From NCBI GenBank assembly GCA_008711295.1, contig VUYV01000123.1, positions 1,486,177-1,550,176 of the forward strand: DNA of 64,000 nucleotides. Direction: 5' to 3'. A program made the position numbers and the translations under genes. This DNA comes from Anarhynchus alexandrinus. Taxonomy: Eukaryota > Chordata > Aves > Charadriiformes > Charadriidae. Numbering within the stretch: position 1 is the stretch's first letter; every line of letters begins with the position of its first letter. Under the pieces are notes generated by a model. That model saw only the letters and a program-made list of their open reading frames with translations. It was not told the DNA's origin and made no database searches. Below, one piece after another: positions 46,570-58,242 of the stretch.

Positions 46570-47997
46570 AGGTCCTACAGAGAGACCTAAGTGACTGCCT
46601 GCCAAAACAGTCAGGACAGGCCAGTCAATGAAAGCAGTATTTTTTCACAGAATAGTGCCTGGGACTTCTTGCTGAGGTTGGAGGAGAAGTGGCGTCCTTG
46701 CCTGCAGGTGTGTGCTGGTGGAGAATCTGTGTTGCCAAGAAGCTGCTGGAGGAGGTCAGTGGACTGTGCAACATCAGAGATATTGTAAAAAAAGGTTGTC
46801 TGGATCTTCCTTCTGACACTGCAGCTACAAAAGCCTGAAAGCTCAGCTGTACTGAAGCAGGCACAGGTAGAATCTGTGTTCATTGAATTGGGAAATGGAG
46901 ACTCCCATACTGGCAAAGGCTGGAAGCTTGTGCCTTCCAGCACAAGGAAGAAGGTTCCTGCTCCATTTAGAGTAATTCTTGTAGCCGAATCTGTACAACT
47001 GTGTATCAGAAACTGCAGAAGAGGTTTAGTGTCCTGGTAGCAGATGAGGGGCTGGAAGCTGTGTTCAAAGATGCACCCAAGCAAGCTGAATCCAAACTAT
47101 GCAGCAGCATCAAGAGGAAGAGGTGAGTGGCAGCACTGGGGTACTCCCTACTGCAGAGAATGGAGATCCCCATCTGCTGACCTGAACTGTTGTCTGGGAA
47201 GGTTTGCTGTTCAGATCCGGGATGCTGTGGCCAGACTGCTAAGGCGTTTCAGGCCTTTAGACTATGTTCTTAATACTCTTCCACATAAGCATCAACCTCT
47301 ACTTCCAGGGGAGGCCTGGAGAGTAGGAAATGTGATCATGTGGCTCTGGGGTTGAGGATCAAGGGCATGGGAACCCAGGTGGTTTTCTCCTCAGTCTCCT
47401 CAGCAGGTGAGGGTGAAGGGTCTGAGAAGGAGTGAGGAGGAGTGGACAGTTTCTGCAGGTCAACAAATAGCTGCACAGCTTGTGGTGATAACAAAGATTT
47501 GTTTTTTATGACCAATGCATCCTCCTTGATGATAAAGGAAAGACAGCTAAGAAGACTAACCAAGTAGGAAAAACTCACACTTTTGCCAACAGGCTGGCTA
47601 ACCTGTTGAGAACAGATTTAAACTAGGAGTGGTGGGAGCAGGACATGGTGACCTACTATCAAGTGAAAAAGTGGTGGACCAGCTTGGAAAGCAAAGGGTG
47701 CAGGGTGGACCTGGAGACGTGTTAATCAACAGAACAGGGCTGAAGAGCTCCCTCTTCAAGAACGTGCACACAGATAAACACCTAAACTTAAGAACTCTTT
47801 TGCAGTGAGGATGGTCAAACACAGGAACAAATTTCCCAAAGAGGTCATGGAGTCTCCATCCTTGGAGATATTCAAAACCTGATTGTACATGGTTCTCAAC
47901 AACCTGTCCCAGCTGGCTCTACTCTGAATAGGGGGAGTGGATTAGATAATCCAGAGGTCCTTGTCACCCTTAGGCTTTATGTGATTTTATGTATTTT
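46570..47997 (+). mobile_element. CR1 LINE with ORF1 joined to the 3' end, ORF2 missing
   Basis: The first kilobase matches CR1 ORF1 (see the pseudogene entry) up to the family's C-terminal block. About 160 bases later comes a normal CR1 3' end: 'cagtgaggatggtcaaacac' 'aggaacaaatttcccaaaga' 'ggtcatggagtctccatcct', then 'tggattagataatccagagg' and 'tttatgtgattttatgtatt'. The endonuclease and reverse transcriptase, about 2.7 kb in a full element, are absent apart from possible traces in 47630-47780. It is diverged and broken by stops. Confidence 0.78.
46590..47626 (+). pseudogene. CR1 ORF1 remnant with SGNH-esterase-like domain
   Basis: In mixed frames: 'KLVPSSTRKKVPAPFRVILV' leads into 'AESVQLCIRNC', where the family has a G-D-S-L block (the Ser is kept, Gly-Asp is not). 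'QIRDAVARLLRRFRPLDY' matches the block after the catalytic Ser, 'gatcaagggcatgggaaccc' with 'aggtggttttctcctcagtc' matches the next strand-helix block, and 'FANRLANLLRTDLN' followed by a stop is the usual ORF1 C-terminus. Stops near 47038 and 47353 and frame changes show that it is dead. A 157-codon ORF on the opposite strand (46611-47084) is a shadow. Confidence 0.75.
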
Positions 47998-48971
47998 ATT
48001 CCTTTGTTGAAAATAGACAGGATAATAAATCTTACAAACTGGAAAACGAAGCATGGTCAAGTCTAACAACACTGTTGTATTGTATAGCAAGAAGTGTGTT
48101 CAGGTCTGGATTTCTAGAGTGTTCTTAGCCATTTATTGTTTTGTTGATAGTTTACTGTGTTCTTATATCACTTAATCATATCTCTTCTCTCTCGATTTAT
48201 ATAGCATTTTGGCTATAACACAAAAGGTGAACATCAACGATTTTTCTTTTTTTCTTTTTCCAGACACTTTTCTGACTGAAAGACCTTATACTTGATCTGT
48301 TTTTTTTTCCATATTCTGTACTAGACATAGTTAGCATCCATAACAAGTAAGTTTGTGTCCAGAGACTTGATATAGCTTGAGTGACCTGGTTTTGAACTGC
48401 AACACGGCAACAGGGAAACTTTCAGAGTAACCAATAATTTGCTTTCCACAGTTGCTGGCACAGCCAGTGGAGAGGAGAGGTTGTGCTTCCTTCATTTTCC
48501 TGGACTTTGCCAATTTCTGGCTAAGCCTTGTTTGTTTGGTGATAAACATAAAATGAGACCCAAAGGTAGCGTATATAAACAAGTAACACAAGTACAAAAA
48601 AAAACACCAAAACCAAACAACCCCCCCCATCTATTAACCTTCAGTCCTATGACATTTCTCATTTCATCGTGCAATTATGCTGAAGTGCACTTTTAGTTAT
48701 CATTGCTTAATTACAGAATAAGTGTTAATTTTCCATTTAGAAGCAAATACTTAATTGCATCATTCACTTATTTTTGCTAAAGTACTTTCTCAAGTTTCTG
48801 CACTATAAAACTTATAGCTGAAATACAATCTAGGGATACAACTTCTCTCTTTTTTTGCTTAACTCTTGCTTTTATGAGAAATCAGGAATCATATGCACAT
48901 ATATCTCCCTACGCTCTCCAATCATACGGAGTCTAATAAGAGTTTGGTAAAGATCTCATATACCTAATTAT
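47998..48971. other. AT-rich spacer between CR1 copies
   Basis: T-rich runs at 48239-48260 and 48300-48308, and a C-run at 48620-48628. No gene recognised. The overlapping ORFs at 48331-48696 on both strands have no family resemblance. Confidence 0.5.
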
Positions 48972-49498
48972 AGGTCTTCCATTTCCCTTAGGAGAGGTTC
49001 CACATTTTCCTTAATCTTCCTTTTACCACTGATGTACCTATAGAAGCCTTTCTTGTTGTTCTTGACGTCCCTGGCCAGATTTATCTCTATCTGGGTTTTG
49101 GCTTTCCTAACCTGATCCCTGGCTGCTTGAACAATTTCTCTGTATTCCTCCCAGACTACCTGTCCTTGCTTCCACCCCCTGTAGGCTTCCTTTTTCTTCT
49201 TAAGTTTCTCTAGGAGTTCCTTGTTCATGCATGCAGACCTCCTGGCATTTTTGCCTGACTTCCTCTTTGTTGGGGCTCCAAGTCCCCCGTGAGGACCAGA
49301 GCTTGTGAACATGAGGACCAGAGCTTGCGAACAAGAGGTTGCTCCTATCTGTCTACAGAGGGCCTCATCTGCTCGGTCTCCCTGGTTGGGTGGCCTGTAG
49401 CAGATGCCCACTGTAACATTACCTGTCCCTGCCCTCCCTTTAATCCTGACCCATATGCTCTCAGTCGGCTCCTCATCCATCCCCAGGTGGAGTTCCAT
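48968..49498 (-). pseudogene. CR1 ORF2 endonuclease-linker remnant, 176 codons open
   Basis: An uninterrupted frame with '[20 protein letters not shown]', '[20 protein letters not shown]' and '[18 protein letters not shown]' from the AP-like endonuclease, then '[20 protein letters not shown]', '[20 protein letters not shown]' and '[20 protein letters not shown]' from the linker. The G-D-F-N and S-D-H catalytic regions of the endonuclease are deleted. At the deletion junction 22 bases are duplicated in tandem (49291-49334). The deletion is in frame, which is why the ORF stays open. No function is expected. Confidence 0.88.
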
Positions 49499-49545
49499 GC
49501 ACTCCAGCTGTTCATATATTATTCTGCTAGATGAACACAGGTCTT
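48972..49545 (-). mobile_element. CR1 LINE internal fragment: endonuclease and linker
   Basis: Covers the middle of ORF2 on the minus strand and lacks both the 5' part and the whole reverse transcriptase and tail. It begins (right end) at 'agcagaataatatatgaaca' (the S-R-I-I-Y-E block) and ends (left) in 'LLREMEDL'. An internal deletion removes the endonuclease from just after the A-L-V-L-M block to the K-R-K-S-G-K block. Losing the 3' end is unusual for CR1 and suggests a later deletion on the left side. Confidence 0.9.
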
Positions 49546-52500
49546 TATAGGTCTTTCATCATACCTGTCAGCTTATGTAGCTGTGTCTCATACCTTAGAC
49601 CATCTTAAATGAAGCAGATGGTAATGTTTGGGAAAACCAGCTATAGCTCAAGGTACACACTGTTTGACATGTATGCTGGATATATTACTTCGTATACACT
49701 ACTCAGACTTATCATCTGTGTTAGTAAGAAACTGGAAGAATAAATAGATAATATACCATTTGTTATTGTCCCCCACTGAAAGAATGGATATCAAAAGAAG
49801 TAAAAAAAAAAAAAAGGCCTTCACACTTGAAGGATTTTAAATCCCAAGAGGTTACATAGCTTAAAACAGATTTGTGGCGTGTTCTGTTTTAACTCTCTAC
49901 CTCTAAAGGAAACACTTCAACATTCCTTTGCCTTTATTATGCATAGCAACTTCTTTCTCTTTGAACAGAATAAAAACATACTCTGAAGTTCCCATGGTAA
50001 ATTTCTGAAGCAATTTGAATTGAGAAATTAGTTTTTCAAGAAACATTTGGTGGGACGTTCTCTCCCAAGAAGTCTAGGATAAATCCAGTTAGTCCTCTTC
50101 TACACAGAGAATATTTGGAATTCAAGAAGGAAAAGAGCAAGAAGTCCCTACCAAAGGAAGAAATAAAGACTGCAAGGGCCAGAGGGACTGTGTGTTAATT
50201 TTTAAGTCTTCAAGGTTATTTAACAGTCTGCGAACATGTGTGAACTGAGTAAAGAAATGCATAGTTAACTGAGACAAAATAATTGCTGTGACACACCAAA
50301 ACATGGTGCTCTGAAATCCTATTCTTAAGGAATTGAAGCATATAGTTTTATTAGAAGAATATTATTTGACCTTCTAATATGTTTTAAATTGGCATGGAGG
50401 TATTAGAAACACAAAACAGATGTTCTATATAGATGAGAGCAGCAGTTGACTTAAAAGGTGTTACATTAATGGCTTGACAACTACTGTTTGGGGTTGAGGT
50501 TTAGTTCTTTGGAAGCTTTTATTTTCCGACATAACACAGACAAATTGCTGTGATTCAAACTGAAGAGTTATACTTTAACCTGAATTTTTAGTTAGATCAC
50601 CTTGGAAATCTTTTCTTGTCTATGTAACTTCAATGTGATGGTTTATACAGATTCTCACCTTAACTGATTTTATTTGTACCGTGAGTCAATGAATTTTCAA
50701 GTAGTTTTTAATTTCTTTTGTCTTTAGGACATCAAACTCAGAGTTCCACCATTATCACTGTAAATGTTTTAAATTATGAAGTTAGGAATTAGTGAAAGAC
50801 ATGCTACAACATAGAGTTTACCCTTCTGGATTTCAGATTCTTCATGGATTATAATACACTAATTTCATTGCTACCAGTCCTCTTATATACTTTATCTTGA
50901 ATTTATTTCTACTTTCTGTGTCAGTGGCAGCATTGTTAGTTCAAAAATGTTAGTATTTGACTCAAGGATTCTCAGTAAGGTACCAGATGACAGACCATCA
51001 TGCTGAATATGAGTATGGTGTGATAAAGTCACATTATAGTGTGCAGGAACAACTTACCGTGTGTTAACTCTCTGTACCTAACTACTCTTTATGCTGCCTG
51101 ACATATTATTTGCTGTACTACTTGGTAGTGAACTTGTTCTACAGGAAAGTCAGGTAAATCGAAGGAACAGATCATAAAACTGTCAACAACTGTGTGTTTA
51201 TATGCATACAAGAAATTAAATTTACTGACCTCAAAATGCTTGTAAGGAATATTTTTCTCATATTGCTGCATTTTTTAACAACTTCAATCAAATGCATTTT
51301 GCAGGTTGTTGTGTCAATGACTTTATGGACACCAGTCCCAGGATTTTTCAACTGGGAACTTGAAGGCTTCGTGTTGTTGTTTGCGATGGGTTTCCTAATA
51401 CCTCTGTGTCTACGATAGATCACTGCAGGTTTCCCCTGCTTGAAATACTATAGTGCTTCTTAGAAGTCTCATATATTACATAATTTATGAAAGCCTCATA
51501 ATGAATTGTTGAAGATGTGTGAAAGATAAGTTTCTTGTTATGTAATCTCTTCAGTCTAAACAGACAAGACAGGCAAAAATCTAGGAGAAAAAAGAAAGAA
51601 GTGTACACATTTCCTAATCTCCTTTGCAAACTTCTGAACAATATTTCATGCTGCAGTATATCACTGTAATTTGCTCTCTTCTGGGGCTGATTTTTTGTGT
51701 CTTTACTTGTGTTAGACCGGAACAATAATGAAAGGATAGCCATTTACTTTTCTTGGCCTTATAGCATAGGAAAGTGACAGGCATAGGAAAATGACAAAGA
51801 TAATTCTGTGCTGTGCACATCACTATCAGCACAATTAATGAACTGAGATTACAGGGTAATATCCTGCTTTGAATCAATGAATCAATCCATCATTATTTTA
51901 CCTTCTTTGCCTTTGTGTAGCCTCAACGGAGATGGAGATTGCAAAGACAGTTCAAATTATGTATTAATCATCAAATGCGTTACAAAAATTCATGAAATAG
52001 AATAAATGTAGCTGCACAATAGAATTTTAAGGGTTCTTTTAAGTCAGTAACTCTGACATGTTTAGTATTTTTACTCTTTATTTCTTACTGTAAAAATACC
52101 CAATTCTGCTCGGTTTTTTTGCTTTTTTTTTTTCACCAGAGGAAATGGTTATATTTCACAGTGCAACAAAATAGCTTACTAACAATTATTTGCTATTATT
52201 TTCAAATGGATAAATCAAACTATTGTCAAGAAAAAATATCAAGTATTCTAGTGTAATCGTTCATCTAATAGAATGGTATTTTGATATTGCAATATTTATA
52301 GCATAATTACCATTAAACATTTCATTTTGTAATATAACTTCTGATTGAAATAGCTACTTGAGGTCTTCAGTTTGTAAAAATGACAAAAAATAATTGATAC
52401 ATACTTACATCCTTTTCATTTATTCCAGTGAATTTATAACTCTCCCACATCTCTTGCTTTTCAGAAAAGAATACTTGCAGAACTAGCCAAATTCATTTTA

Positions 52501-52551
52501 GCATATATATGTAGTTATTCTTTCTTATGATTCTTCCAGAAAACACTATAG
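49546..52551. other. AT-rich sequence without recognisable genes
   Basis: Three kilobases with only chance ORFs (107 codons or fewer), an A-run at 49802-49815 and T-runs near 52119-52133. No repeat family recognised. Confidence 0.5.
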
Positions 52552-52722
52552 TGAAACACTGGAATGAGTTGCCGAGAGAGACTGTGTAATTTCTGTTCTT
52601 TGGCACATGCAGAGCTCAGTTGGACAAGGCCAGATCTGATCTAATTTTGACCCGCTTTTAAAAACAGATTGGACTAGATGACCTCTAGAGGTTCCTTCCA
52701 GCCTCCATGATTCTGATTCTAT
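52552..52722 (+). mobile_element. Old CR1 3' end
   Basis: 'aaacactggaatgagttgcc' 'gagagagactgtgtaatttc' is the H-W-N-R-L-P block region. 'ttggactagatgacctctag' 'aggttccttccagcctccat' then gattctgattctat is the 3' UTR end. Short and diverged. Confidence 0.8.
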
Positions 52723-52950
52723 AAACACCATTGATTTTATAGTAATACTATTACTGTTTACCGCTACTGGTAATATTTTACTATTAAATAACAATACCGT
52801 CAATAATTTACTATTCAGTGCTGCTACTACTAAAATGCTGGCAATCTGTAGCTATGGAAAAGATAATATTGATTAGGCACTGTGCAAACAGAGAGGACCA
52901 TCCTCTGGCTTAAGAATACAAAACAAATGATAATAATAAGCAATAAAGAG

Positions 52951-53675
52951 AATCATAGAATCATAGAATGGTTTAGGTTGGAAAGGACCTTGAAGATCAT
53001 CAAGTTCCAACCCCCCTGCCATAGACAGGGACACTTTCCACTAGACCAGGTTGCTCAAACCCCCATCCAACCTGGCCTTGAACACTTCCGGGGATGGGGC
53101 CTCAACAACTTCTCTGGGCAACCTGTTCCAGTGCCTTACCACCCTCAAAGTAAAAAATTTCTTCCTAATATCTAATCTAAATCTATCTTCTTCCAGTTTG
53201 AAGCCATTTCCCCTTGTGCTATCACTACATGCCCTTGTGAAATGTCTTCCCTCAACTCTTCTGTAGGCCCCCTTTAGGTACTGGAAGGCCGCTATAAGGT
53301 CTCCCCAGAGCCTTCTTCAGGCTGAACAGCCCCAACTCTCTCAGCCTCTCCTCATAGGAGAGGTGCTCCAGCCCTCTGATCATCTTTGTGGCTCTCCTCT
53401 GGACTAGCTCAAACAGGTCCATGTCTTTCCTATGTTGGGGGCTCCAGAGCTGGATGCAGTACTCCAGGTGGGGTCTCACCAGGGTAGAGTAGAGTGAGAG
53501 CATCACCTCCCGTGACCTGCTGGCCACACTTCTTTTGATGCAGCCCAGGATATGGTTGGCCTTCTGGGCTGCAATTGCGCATTGCCAGCTCATGTTGAGC
53601 TTCTCGTCAATCAGCACTCCGACATCTCTGTCCTTAGGGCTGCTCTTGGTTCATTCTCTGCTGAGCCTGTATTGT
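52951..53675 (-). mobile_element. CR1 LINE, 5'-truncated
   Basis: It starts on + with aatcatagaatcatagaatg 'gtttaggttggaaaggacct', two tail octamers. The minus strand holds a 121-codon stretch (53252-53617) '[20 protein letters not shown]', '[20 protein letters not shown]' and '[20 protein letters not shown]', then the rest to the tail in another frame. A 5-base deletion in the 'gagccttcttcaggctgaac' area causes the frameshift. A second break is near its right end, where the frame is lost in 'ctgtccttagggctgctctt'. Close relative of 43490-44455. Confidence 0.95.
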
Positions 53676-56600
53676 GATCAACAAATAAGAAATGGTAAAG
53701 CTCAAGGTTAAGCTCACCATAGGTCTAACCATTCTTTCTATTTGCTATTCATATTATATCATGCTGTACTTTCTTTTTTATTGCTTATATTGTTTTGTGA
53801 TTTCAATAAGGAATGAGTGAAGTTTTTGAAAGTCTCTAATTGGAGCAACAATGTACATGAGTTTCTAACCTGTCTGCTGGGTCATACCACAGAAAGAATT
53901 CAAAGGCTGGAGTTATTCCAGCGGTTTTTTATATGACTGCATTTGATGTTGCAGTCACAAACTTCTGAATAACCTTGTTTGCTTGTACAGTTTCATTCAC
54001 TCTTTTAATAAACAAGGAGAAAATCTTTATACAAATTTCAGCCTTGGGGATGTATGCACAAAGGTATCTTGTCACGTCTCTCCTTCATTAGGAGAACATA
54101 ATCCTCAGGAGCACTTTCTATTGTCATTTGTACTCAATAGATGTCATCTGTAGTAAACATGTAAAGCCTATTGATATAACACTAAGCTAACAACCTTTTT
54201 AGAGCATACTTACATTGACATGAAAGACCAAAACTAGATTGACTATTTTTTCTTGTTAACAGGGTCTTTACATTATGCACATTCAGAGGAAAAAAATGGT
54301 AATGAACACCATAAAAAAGTCATCCACTTAGAAAAGTTTCAAAGAGGTATTTCTTCCATAATGGAAGTATTATAGAAAGTTTTAGAAGCTCCTGGATCAA
54401 ATTTCTCACGATTCCAAATTGACATTTCCTAACTGAGAGTTTTCACCGAGAAGAATATGCTTCCGCTTTGTTCAGTCCTTCCTAATCTAGCCACTTAATT
54501 TGATATTAAAAATTAAGGACAAGGTCTCTGAACTTCACTCACATTATGGATATATCTTACTAATAAAGTCAGTGTTCTTTCTCAAGCTGCATATGGATTT
54601 AAGTATTTACATAAAGTGAGTGTGAGAACAGAAACCAAGCATTCGCTTCTTCCTACAACTCCCTTTCCTCTCAAGAAATAGAAATCTCCTTTAAATGCAG
54701 CAGCCATGTATATAATTAATAGTTGTCATCTTCCTTGTTTGACAATTGTTTTAATTGTGTTATTAGAGAATTAGAACTGCATTTGACATAGTATGTGGCA
54801 TTTAATATGTGTAGGGCATACATGACAGTGACACAGAATAGGTACACACTATGCATTCTAAATAGTGGACTCAGTCATTAAAGTTATGGTACCATCACAA
54901 ATTCATTTCTGATCTTATTCTGAAAGGTGACTTTTTCTTATTGGCTTAGCCAAAAAATCACATACTGTTCCAGACTGTTTGTAGATCCATTGGGAAGAAA
55001 CCATGCATTTTTTTGCTGTATAATATCTCAAGTGGTAATACATTCAAATAGGCCTCTGTGAAACATTAGTTTCACAACATTATGTCCAGAAACTTGGTTT
55101 GGTACTTTTATTATAAAAATAGAGTCTATTACCAAATAAATATGTATTAAACTCAGTGAAACTTAGGTATCATGTAAACATATGAAAATCTGTTCATTTT
55201 ATTATCTTCAATTGTTTCATTGCCTCCCTTTAGTTTTAGACATATGTTATCAAAACTGGTAGTTGCCAACATGACTAAAACTTACATCATTGTATTTTTA
55301 TTTCCCCTGACTCTTGGCAGGGACAGGAGCGAGGAGAGGAGAGGAGAGGAGAGGAGGAAGGCAAAATTCGTGAGATAATTTTGATTTTCAGGTTTATACA
55401 GCATTTCATCTCACAATCTGTACTTAACTGTACAGTATGCATGACAAGTCAATGCAGGGGGGTAATAGCAGAGTGATTTTTTTCTCACAAGTATTTTCAG
55501 TAAGGACTTGTCAATGCACAAAATAATTACATTAGTTGCCTTTCTTTTTAAAGGCAGCCAAGTGAAACAGCAGAAATCATAACAAAAGAAAAAAAAATCT
55601 GCATAAAACCTTTTTTACTAGAATGTACCAAGATTACACAGGAAATGACTGATGTATATTTTTTCTTTTTTTTTTTTTTAATCCACATTCCTGGAACAAA
55701 GTCCAGTTAAATTCCATCACTTACAGTGGCAATGGATATATCATTGTGTACAACTGGTTATGGTAACATAATAAGAAGTACCAAATGATAACTGCAACAT
55801 AGCAGCTACTCTACTGAATTATACTAGTGTTTCAAATAATTCAATATTCTACCGCTCCAAATAAACAAGTGCAGATACTTACAAGGATGTAAGAAAATTT
55901 CAGCAGCCTATTATGAGATCTCCTGCCTCCCAGGAGAAGTGTCCTTCTAAATCCTCTCAGGTAAATGAAGGTTTATAAAGTAAATTATGATGTGTATGGT
56001 GACTAAAGCTTACATGATACAAACACAGATGTTCTCATACTTACTGAAAATGATAAAACCTTCTTCAGTCCCTTTAAGGTCTTGATTTTTGGGACAATGA
56101 TTTCCTTATGTATTATTAACCTGAATAGCATCTTACATGTGAGCCAACTACATGTGATCCAGATGACTAAATGTCAGAGTTTACATGTGAACATCATACC
56201 CGAGCTTCTGTTCTGGTCAAAAGGAGCTTAATTCAATTTCTTACAAGCATACCATCTCACAAATCCTAGGGTATCCTGCACAACATCTAAATGCTGTTCC
56301 AAAATAGCACATGCCTCTATAGATACCCCCATGTTGATATCTCAGATACTCCAGGACATCTACAATGGTAGTAAGTAGCTGTGGTGACTGTATATAGCTT
56401 GTTGACAAATCAATCAGTATTGTCTGGGAAGCTATTCAGTTGATGACATATGTGTGAACTTCTCAGACTGGGTTTTGTAGCCCTCAGTATTGATTTGGAA
56501 ATTCATTCAGATGGCTAAATGTGGGAGTTTTGTGCCACGTGAGACATACAGGTTAACTAAAACATATACACTAGAATAATGGAAATCCATATGGTTTTAG

Positions 56601-56881
56601 AGTGGTGGAAACTGGAAGGCAATCAGATTACATTCAATCAACACATATGTTAGGTGCCTCTGCGGAGGTAACTATGTTAAGCTGCAGGATTTCATTAACT
56701 AGAAAGGGAGTTTGGACATGCAGCTCACGTATAGACACATATCTACAACAAATTTAGGCATCTGCAAATGTAGAGCTGAATCCTGTCCTGTTTGTAGCCT
56801 GTCCTTAGACCTTTACAACTATCTGAGATGCTCAAGGACAACCTAAACATGCATCTGAGTTATTGCTCTTATTTTCTCAGG
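53676..56881. other. AT-rich sequence without recognisable genes
   Basis: No ORF of note. Contains the GGAGA-type repeat at 55330-55358 and a T-run at 55657-55680. Confidence 0.5.
55330..55358. repeat. (GGAGA)n pentanucleotide microsatellite
   Basis: gaggagaggagaggagagga gaggagg: about five to six units within a short purine-only stretch. Confidence 0.9.
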
Positions 56882-57134
56882 CAGATCTCTGAAGGAGCCA
56901 AACCATCCCAAAGGGGAGCACAAACGAATCCTAGAAGGGGACCCAACCATGCCACAGGTGGGACAACAAACTGAACCAACCCTAGAAGTGGACACAAAAG
57001 GGGCACAGTGAAGTAACAGGAAGAGTCTAACTTCAAAGACAACCCACATCAGGAAGTTTGGAGTTAGCCAGGTGTGCCGAGTGAGAGTCCAAGATCTCAT
57101 AGAGAGCTCGTGCAGAGAATTCAATCTGTTTAGG

Positions 57135-58242
57135 TGTGGAGGGTTGACCTTGGCTGGATGCCAGGTACCCACCAGGGCACTCTATCACTCCCCCTCCCCA
57201 ACTTGACAGAGGGAGAAAAATACGGTGAAAGGCTCATGGCTCTAGGTAAAGACAAGGAGATCACTCACCAATTACCATCATGGGCAAAAAACTCAACTTG
57301 GGGAAATTAATTAAATTTATTACCAATCATATCAGAGTAGGATAATGAGAAATAAAACCAAATGTTAAAACACCTTCCCTCCACCCCTCACTTCTTCCCA
57401 GGTTAAACTTCACTCCCAATTTCTCTACCTCCCCCCGCCAAGTGGCACAGGAGGACAAGGTTGCAGTCAGTTTATCACACATTGTCTCTGCTGCTCCTTC
57501 CTCCTCACTCTCTTCCCCTGCTCCAACATGGGTCCCATGCACGGCAGACAGTCCTCCATGAACTTCTCCAATGTGGGTCCTTCCCATGGGCTGCAGTTCT
57601 TCATGAACTGTCCCAGCCTGGGTCCTTTCCATGAGGTGCAGTCCTTCAGGAAAAGACTGCTCCAGCGTAGGTCCCCCATAGCGTCACAGGTCCTGCCAGA
57701 AAAACCTGATCCAGTGGGGGGTCTTCTCCACGGGGCCACAGGACCTGCCAGGAGTCTGCTCTAGCATGGGCTTCCCACAGGATCACAGCCTCCTTCGGAC
57801 ACATCCGCCTGCTCTGGCTTGGGGTCCTTCACAGGCTACAGGTGGGTATCTCCTTCACCATTAACTTCCATAGGCTTCAGGGGAACAGCCTGCCTCATCA
57901 TGGTCTTCACCACGGGCTGCAGGGGAATCTCTGCTCCAGCACCTCGAGTATCTCCACCTCCTCCTTCCTTCTTCACTGACTTTGGTGTTTGCATAGTTGT
58001 TTCCCTCACGTATTCTCAGTCCTCTGTTTTGGCTGCTGTTGTGCAACAGTTTTTTCTCCTTCTTAAGTATGTTATCACAGAGGTGCTACCACCATCGTTG
58101 GTTGGTTCAGCCTTGGCCAGCGGTGGGTCCATCTTGGAGGCAGCTGTCACTGGCTCTATCAGACAAAGGGGAAGCTTCTAGCAGTTTATCACAGAAGACA
58201 CCCCTGTAGCCCCTCACGACCTTGCCACGCAAACCCAGTTCA
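57135..58242 (-). mobile_element. ERVL-type solo LTR inserted in an older element
   Basis: Runs on + from TGTGGAGGGTTGACCTTGGC to 'ccacgcaaacccagttca'. Flanks ttagg (57130-57134) and tgagg (58243-58247) match at four of five bases. The uninterrupted paralogue near 36861-36870 reads cctattgagg and shows the empty target. Sense is minus, where 'gtgataacatacttaagaag' gives a degenerate TATA region. The centre holds a run of degenerate repeats (see the separate entry). Same family as 285-1219 but better preserved, including the polyadenylation area (aataaatttaattaatttcc on minus). No viral genes. Confidence 0.85.
57515..57925. repeat. Degenerate 35-45-bp tandem repeat inside the LTR
   Basis: The phrase 'ctccaacatgggtcc' recurs about every 35-45 bases in altered forms (ctccaatgtgggtcc, ctccagcgtaggtcc, ctctagcatgggctt and others). 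Between them lie 'catgggctgcagttcttca', 'atgaggtgcagtccttcag' and similar. About nine units. The LTR at 285-1219 has the same kind of array but fewer units. It accounts for the ORFs of 60-120 codons on both strands here. Confidence 0.75.

Noticed and set aside
46611..47084. 157-codon ORF on the minus strand as a gene
   Set aside because: It is the antisense shadow of the CR1 ORF1 remnant on +.
57327..58181. Several 60-120-codon ORFs on both strands
   Set aside because: They are read from the degenerate tandem units of an LTR and have the repeated phrases in every frame.
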